From an uncultured Desulfobulbaceae bacterium (GTDB taxonomy: Bacteria; Desulfobacterota; Desulfobulbia; Desulfobulbales; BM004): a stretch of 10,388 nt of DNA. The DNA lies in contig CAMYJP010000057.1 in NCBI GenBank assembly GCA_947258675.1, positions 1 through 10,388 of the forward strand, read 5' to 3'. The translations under genes and the position numbers were made by a program. The stretch's first letter is position 1. Each line of letters starts with the position of its first letter. This document shows positions 6,548-10,388 of the stretch, piece after piece. The notes beneath the pieces were generated by a model, which had not been told where the DNA came from, did not search any database, and was given only the letters and a program-made list of their open reading frames with translations.

Positions 6548-6988
6548 TTAAGGATCCTCATCCGGCGATGAATTTGCTACGGTTGTGCTGTAAAGCGGAT
6601 CCGTATTAATACTGTCGATCGTACCGGTAACCAAATAGAGGTCATCCCTCAGTTGGCTAAGATGAGAAAGTTGAAAATGCATGTGAGGGGCATGGCAATC
6701 AAGACACTCCGTTGCCCAGTTACCGTATGGCCAGGTAACGGGATCCTCTCCTTCATGGATGATAGCGGCGGAGTGAGTCCTTAACTCAAGAGGAGAACCA
6801 ACACCATGACAGGTTGATGATGAGCAGATTGCGCTGCGATCGGTAACTGGCAAAGAATCGTTATGGCAGCTTAAACAGGAGACGTTATTGTCAGCAGTAT
6901 GAGGTGCATGCGGTATGGCACCAAAGCCTGAAATTGAACTGAAAAAGATAATAGCAACAGCAAGACAGATATAGGCCCACTTTTTCAT
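6548..6988 (-). CDS. Truncated three-heme cytochrome, probable 5' remnant of a large paralogue
   Basis: 146 residues. The signal peptide spans about 1-23 and the mature start is AIPHAPH. Heme motifs are CLSCH, CSSSTCH (CX4CH) and CLDCH. The protein aligns along its whole length with residues 1 to about 140 of the 18-heme gene, sharing WPYGNW, CLDCH-PH, HFQL-HLSQ and a closing SPD/TPD. It stops at PDEDP where the paralogue continues PDIRPGWELG. No homologous sequence is seen after the stop, so the rest was probably lost by deletion or recombination. It keeps its own upstream control region: an inverted repeat at 7258-7291 and a sigma-54-like element at 7060-7075. It might still make a small three-heme periplasmic protein, since start, signal and hemes are intact; otherwise it is a pseudogene. 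The ribosome site is an unusual run of eight G one base from the start codon. Confidence 0.8.
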   Translation of the reverse strand: MKKWAYICLAVAIIFFSSISGFGAIPHAPHTADNNVSCLSCHNDSLPVTDRSAICSSSTCHGVGSPLELRTHSAAIIHEGEDPVTWPYGNWATECLDCHAPHMHFQLSHLSQLRDDLYLVTGTIDSINTDPLYSTTVANSSPDEDP

Positions 6989-6989
6989 A

Positions 6990-6997
6990 CCCCCCCC
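6990..6997 (-). repeat. G8 homopolymer in the ribosome site of the truncated cytochrome
   Basis: On the minus strand eight G in a row end one base before the ATG at 6986-6988 and replace a normal Shine-Dalgarno site. Runs of this length can change by slippage, and a change would alter the spacing and strength of the ribosome site. Every other gene start in the window has an ordinary GGAG-type or GGGAG-type site. Confidence 0.8.
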
Positions 6998-7059
6998 ATC
7001 AAATCTTTTATTTCAATAGGTCATGTGAAGACCAAAAAAACCAAGCCGTAAGATAGCAT

Positions 7060-7075
7060 GGCAGCTACTATTCCA
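7060..7075 (-). promoter_or_regulatory. Weak sigma-54-like promoter for the truncated cytochrome
   Basis: The minus strand reads TGGAATAGTAGCTGCC: GG and GC are 10 bases apart as sigma-54 requires, but the -24 box lacks CAC and the -12 box is CTGCC instead of TTGCA. Support comes mainly from its place between the inverted repeat (about 180-215 bp upstream) and the gene. It may be decayed or inactive. Confidence 0.35.
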
Positions 7076-7257
7076 CCTTAATCTGGAACATGGTTTTCGA
7101 ATCAATATGTATAAAAGCAAATCGAACACAAAAAACCTAACCAATTGATTTCAAACAAAATATATTTTTTTCAAGTTCTTAAAAAGACTTTCATTTCAGA
7201 TAGTCATATTTTATATCGGATTTCTACAGATGGACAATATCGCGAATAAATAAAACA

Positions 7258-7291
7258 GGGTCATACAACCCAATTATGAACTGTATAACCC
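7258..7291. promoter_or_regulatory. Inverted repeat, candidate activator site (copy 2)
   Basis: GGGTCATAC and GTATAACCC, separated by 16 bases. It matches the site at 5873-5906 at 25 of 34 positions with the same spacing. In both copies the single unpaired position of the 9-bp arms is the same one, and the ACCCAAT after the left arm is shared. The centre lies about 285 bp before the cytochrome start, compared with about 300 bp for copy 1. Conservation in AT-rich spacer supports a protein-binding role. Confidence 0.6.
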
Positions 7292-7448
7292 TAAGTAGTT
7301 TATACTCCTTTTCTCAAATTATAAGGCTATAATCCAGAATAGCTGCTCATTTCACATAACCAATTAGTTGTTGGGAATTTATCGAACTTGAATCACAGGA
7401 AAATAAAAGAAATAGTAATTCCTGGAAACAAATTCTTAAAAACTCATA

Positions 7449-8051
7449 TTAAGGGGTCCAATTCTTCTTAAGCATCTGTTTCACATTATAGTTAGATTTC
7501 TTTGTATCGACGCCAACGAAAATCTCTCCTGTCTCATTATCCTTTTTTAAGAAGGCAGGGAAAATAGTGGCAACCTGAGAATCAGTAGAGACAACGACTG
7601 CAGCCTCCAACACAGAGAAATCTCTCTTTGTAACACCAGAAATATCTTTGCCACGGACTTTTTCTTTCCGCCACTTCTTTTTTGTAAAACGGATGCCAAG
7701 AATAGAATCATCCGGATATCGGGCTTCCCAGACCTCGCGAATCATCGTTTCGTACTCGCTTTTGTCGCTGCCGTTATAAAGATCTACAGGAGAGGATTCA
7801 CTGTCAATGCTGTCCTTATTTGTAACCTTAAAATTCGGTTTCTTATTCCTGCATCTTCGTTCCGCCATTATACGCAGGTGGGGTGTAAGCTGATCCAGGT
7901 TATCGCAATCAATGTCGTTTGGATCAAATTTACCTGATCGTGTTCTGACAGATTCATCGGCCATACTGTCTGCAACCTGCCAGGGCAGGGCAAAAAGCAT
8001 TACCAGAGCCAGACATAAGACTGAAGATACCCAACCTAATTGATACTTCAT
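7449..8051 (-). CDS. Exported protein of unknown function, 200 residues
   Basis: The ATG at 8051 follows a clear AAGGAGG site. Residues 1-31 look like a signal peptide: Lys at 2, a hydrophobic stretch about 8-24, then cleavage after DSMA. The mature part is hydrophilic and rich in Lys and Asp, with a short two-Cys segment near the start (CDNLDQ...ERRCRNKK) and no heme motif. The second half alternates basic patches (KKWRKEKVRGKD) with a hydrophobic strand-like run (SVLEAAVVVSTDSQVATIFP), suggesting a small folded periplasmic or secreted domain. I do not recognise the family. It lies 74 bp downstream of the FnIII/DUF2341 gene on the same strand and is probably in the same transcript. The stop is followed by the regulatory region of the truncated cytochrome. 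No link to electron transfer is shown by sequence. Confidence 0.82.
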   Translation of the reverse strand: MKYQLGWVSSVLCLALVMLFALPWQVADSMADESVRTRSGKFDPNDIDCDNLDQLTPHLRIMAERRCRNKKPNFKVTNKDSIDSESSPVDLYNGSDKSEYETMIREVWEARYPDDSILGIRFTKKKWRKEKVRGKDISGVTKRDFSVLEAAVVVSTDSQVATIFPAFLKKDNETGEIFVGVDTKKSNYNVKQMLKKNWTP

Positions 8052-8125
8052 ACCGTCCTCCTTTCAAAATTTCAACACCTCAAGGGTGGTTGTTTCATTT
8101 TAATATTCTGCATCATGCATTCCAG

Positions 8126-10388
8126 CTATGGCCTGCAGGTCTCATCGGCCGGATCGTACGGTGGCGTTATTACCGGCGCTGACTCTCGCCAGGCCGATTT
8201 TCTACCTGTATCCGGAGATCCGACAAAAGAACGGACCCTATAAACGTAACTTGTTTCGGGATTAATTCCACAGGTATCAAGATAGGTGGATACATCCGGC
8301 CCAACCACGGCAACTCTTGAAAAACCACCGCCGAATACCTGCATCTGGATTTCAAAACCATCTTCGCCAACAGTTGCTGTAGCATCCCAGTCAAGCTGGA
8401 TCTTGAACGAATTAATAATTGTTGGCGTCATACTGAGCGGTCCTACCGGAGCGGTATCAACGGTTGCCACGTTACTCGGCAGAACTGGCCATAGGCAAGA
8501 ACTGTTCTTAAAGGCAGTAACCTGGTAGGAGCAAGAGGTGTTGACCGGCGCCGTAGTATCAAGATACTCTGCAGTTGCCGGATCGAGAACTGCAATCTGA
8601 GAATACCCTCCACCGCAGTTACGCTCTACCCTGAATTCGTCCTCATCCGTAGTGGTCGGAGTCCAATCAAGTTTGACCTGGTTTTCTTCGAGCAATGTCG
8701 CAGAAAGAGTATTGATGGCAACAACTGGATCGGTATGGGCAGGGTCAGCAACCTTATAAAGACCGGCCCAGGTATTGCCAAAGGTCATACAGGTTGAACC
8801 ATCACCTTCAATGCTGTTGAGGAAATCAATCGATGCATATCCATTGTATGCATGTTTTATGGTGACCGAGTTGATCTTCATATTTTCAGTTGTGTTCATA
8901 ATAGCGATGCGGAACTGATCATCACCTGTATAGAAAATATCCTCTGAATCGCCCAACAGGGTCCAGTCATCATAATGACCACCCCGTACGGAGTACCTCG
9001 CTCCAGGCTCTTTGCTCAATGGGTGAATTAACTCGATCTTGACCTCATATTCAGTGTACATGAAATATTTATTGGTCTGGGCAAATCCGGTTACAACCCC
9101 ATTCTCTAGGGCCTGGAAGAAATAATCATGACCACCGTTGAAGAAGAGACCATGAAACATCTGATTATAGTCTGCAACGATCTCCTGGTTCATGGCATAT
9201 CCCACGGATGCATACTCAGGATAATTGATTGCAGTATGAGTGTCATTATCTGTGTTTATGCTGAAAATTAGAGTATTACCTACAACCCGATCAAAGACTT
9301 TTCTGGAAAGTAACGCTGCCCCGGTTGTATCACTATTACCAATTTTTACGAGATCCAGACGATTGTTCTGTCTGATTTTATTGCTCGTGTCAATTTCCAC
9401 CCACTTATCCGAATCAATAACCGTACCTTGGAAATCATCATACTCTGTAAAGAGATCATCCGTGGACGATGAATCACTGGCGCTTGAATTTCCATAGTAG
9501 AGGTAAATTGTATCATTAGCACCGGTCATCACCCAGACCGTGGCCGTTTGAAAGACCGAATATTCTTTGAGCCAGTATTGCAACTCACGCTTACCTGTCG
9601 TGTCATAAAAGCGGATATCTTTGAAGTCCCCTTGCATTCCAGGCTGGTGATCAAGTTTCACTTCCACTCCGGCATAAGGTTCAAACTCGACAAAATCAAT
9701 CGGCACACTATAAGTCCAGCAGCCGCCGTTGCCGTTATTGAGTCCTTCATCTTCCCCAATTACACGGTAAGTATAATCACTGTTCTGGCAAACGTTAATA
9801 GTATCTTGAAAACTCGTTGCATCCGGCAGCAATTTTCCGACTTCCGAGAAAGTGCCGGAACAATTCTCAGGTGTGCCACCGCAACAGTTTGCCAGAGTAT
9901 CGTCGCATCGTTCAACAGTCCAGCTGGTTTCAGTTGCATAACCATCGGACCAGCTAACATTAACATTTGTGGTGTCAAGCTCCACAGCGTCCACATTCCC
10001 CGGATCTCCAGCCGAGTCAACTTCAGTTGTCAGACATGCCTGAGTTGGCCATGAAGTCTGCCAGCCGCCGTTGCAGCTGCTTGGTGCATCCTTTACCGCC
10101 CGTACCCGGAAACAATATTCAGTCTCTGGCGCCAGCTCAAAATCCGCGAAACTTGTGGCGGTTATATCTACATCAAATTCAACGCAATTTGCAGCAACAC
10201 CTTCGCACCGTTCAACCTTGAATCCGGTTTCATCAGTGACCGCATAGGTCCAGTCAACATCAATTTGGACCTCACTGACCCTAGATATACTCATAGACGG
10301 AGGTGCCGGAATAGAATCGGTCTGCTCTGGTGGCGAACTATCCAGGGGAGTGGTGTTCCCGCATGGTGTTTCCGCATAGACCCGGTAA
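8126..10388 (-). CDS. Large secreted FnIII/DUF2341 multidomain protein, C-terminal part (5' end beyond window)
   Basis: The frame stays open to the right edge, so the gene is partial. The ATG at 10294 is internal: in-frame codons before it encode YRVYAETPCGN, the end of another FnIII repeat. About 754 residues are visible. In order: the end of one FnIII domain; two FnIII-like domains with Cys pairs (about residues 25-240), each with an ETGFKVERC-type or ETSWTVERC-type strand; a DUF2341 module (about 236-322, with FKDIRFYD, LQYWL, ATVWV and TIYLYYGN); a LamG-like beta-rich region up to about 515; and two more FnIII domains before a short tail ending ETCRP. DUF2341 proteins are usually large extracellular or surface binding proteins. 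No enzyme motif is seen. It is followed 74 bp later by the 200-residue exported protein. A surface adhesion, scaffold or carbohydrate-binding role is possible, not shown. Confidence 0.87.
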   Translation of the reverse strand, partial: YRVYAETPCGNTTPLDSSPPEQTDSIPAPPSMSISRVSEVQIDVDWTYAVTDETGFKVERCEGVAANCVEFDVDITATSFADFELAPETEYCFRVRAVKDAPSSCNGGWQTSWPTQACLTTEVDSAGDPGNVDAVELDTTNVNVSWSDGYATETSWTVERCDDTLANCCGGTPENCSGTFSEVGKLLPDATSFQDTINVCQNSDYTYRVIGEDEGLNNGNGGCWTYSVPIDFVEFEPYAGVEVKLDHQPGMQGDFKDIRFYDTTGKRELQYWLKEYSVFQTATVWVMTGANDTIYLYYGNSSASDSSSTDDLFTEYDDFQGTVIDSDKWVEIDTSNKIRQNNRLDLVKIGNSDTTGAALLSRKVFDRVVGNTLIFSINTDNDTHTAINYPEYASVGYAMNQEIVADYNQMFHGLFFNGGHDYFFQALENGVVTGFAQTNKYFMYTEYEVKIELIHPLSKEPGARYSVRGGHYDDWTLLGDSEDIFYTGDDQFRIAIMNTTENMKINSVTIKHAYNGYASIDFLNSIEGDGSTCMTFGNTWAGLYKVADPAHTDPVVAINTLSATLLEENQVKLDWTPTTTDEDEFRVERNCGGGYSQIAVLDPATAEYLDTTAPVNTSCSYQVTAFKNSSCLWPVLPSNVATVDTAPVGPLSMTPTIINSFKIQLDWDATATVGEDGFEIQMQVFGGGFSRVAVVGPDVSTYLDTCGINPETSYVYRVRSFVGSPDTGRKSAWRESAPVITPPYDPADETCRP

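Larger units (their letters stand above)
6989..7448. other. Upstream region of the truncated cytochrome
   Basis: 460 bases without a gene. It contains the G8 tract, a weak sigma-54-like element and the second copy of the inverted repeat, each listed separately. A run of seven T on the minus strand (7034-7040) follows CGGCTTGG and resembles the end of the terminator at 5639-5676, but no aptamer or clear stem precedes it. From 7292 to 7448, after the 200-residue gene's stop, I see only AT-rich spacer with a loose CAGGAA/TTCCTG pairing (17-base loop). Confidence 0.5.

Noticed and set aside
8073..8092. Hairpin before the 200-residue gene as a terminator or riboswitch
   Set aside because: A 7-bp stem with a bulge and only a short AT stretch after it. 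It is too weak, and it lies between two probably co-transcribed genes.
9548..10054. Open frame of 168 codons on the plus strand
   Set aside because: It is antisense to the FnIII/DUF2341 gene, with no recognisable domain or ribosome site.
8126..10294. Taking the ATG at 10294 as the true start of the FnIII/DUF2341 protein
   Set aside because: In-frame codons upstream encode the end of another FnIII repeat, there is no signal peptide at this Met and no ribosome site. The frame is open to the edge.

Overview
The window looks like a stretch of a Desulfuromonadia-type (Geobacter/Desulfuromonas relative) chromosome. The main evidence is a run of exported c-type cytochromes that mix CX2CH heme motifs with the rarer CX4CH form, a mix typical of Geobacter-like multiheme proteins. 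The run is preceded by a GEMM-I riboswitch, a class known to control such genes in Geobacter. The assignment rests on protein style and regulation only; the genus cannot be fixed from this sequence. All convincing genes lie on the minus strand, so transcription runs from high to low coordinates.

Layout from right to left. At 8126-10388 is the 3' part of a large secreted protein built of fibronectin type III repeats around a DUF2341 module. A 200-residue exported protein of unknown function (7449-8051) follows closely and is probably co-transcribed. Then comes a regulatory stretch (6989-7448) leading into a short, truncated three-heme cytochrome (6548-6988). The interval 5587-6547 holds decayed material: a frameshifted scrap of another cytochrome N-terminus and a broken plus-strand gene. 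It also holds the control region of the main cytochrome operon. Next are an 18-heme cytochrome (3154-5586), a 16-heme cytochrome (532-3081) and the N-terminus of a further paralogue running off the left edge (1-311).

The control region of the 18-heme gene is the most informative part. Read in the direction of transcription it has: (i) an inverted repeat GGGTNATAC-N16-GTATNACCC at 5873-5906; (ii) a sigma-54 -24/-12 element at 5759-5774; (iii) a GEMM-I-like aptamer starting at the predicted transcription start; (iv) an intrinsic terminator sharing bases with the 3' side of the aptamer. This predicts an enhancer-dependent promoter followed by a ligand-ON transcriptional riboswitch. The same 34-bp inverted repeat lies upstream of the truncated cytochrome, with a weaker sigma-54-like element and no recognisable riboswitch.

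The cytochromes are one expanding and decaying family. Four N-termini plus one relic share an (S/A)(L/I)PHAPH start and a three-heme N-terminal block. Two of them are 95% identical over 236 bp, which points to recent duplication or gene conversion. The likely role is extracellular or periplasmic electron transfer; this follows from the family and was not shown directly.
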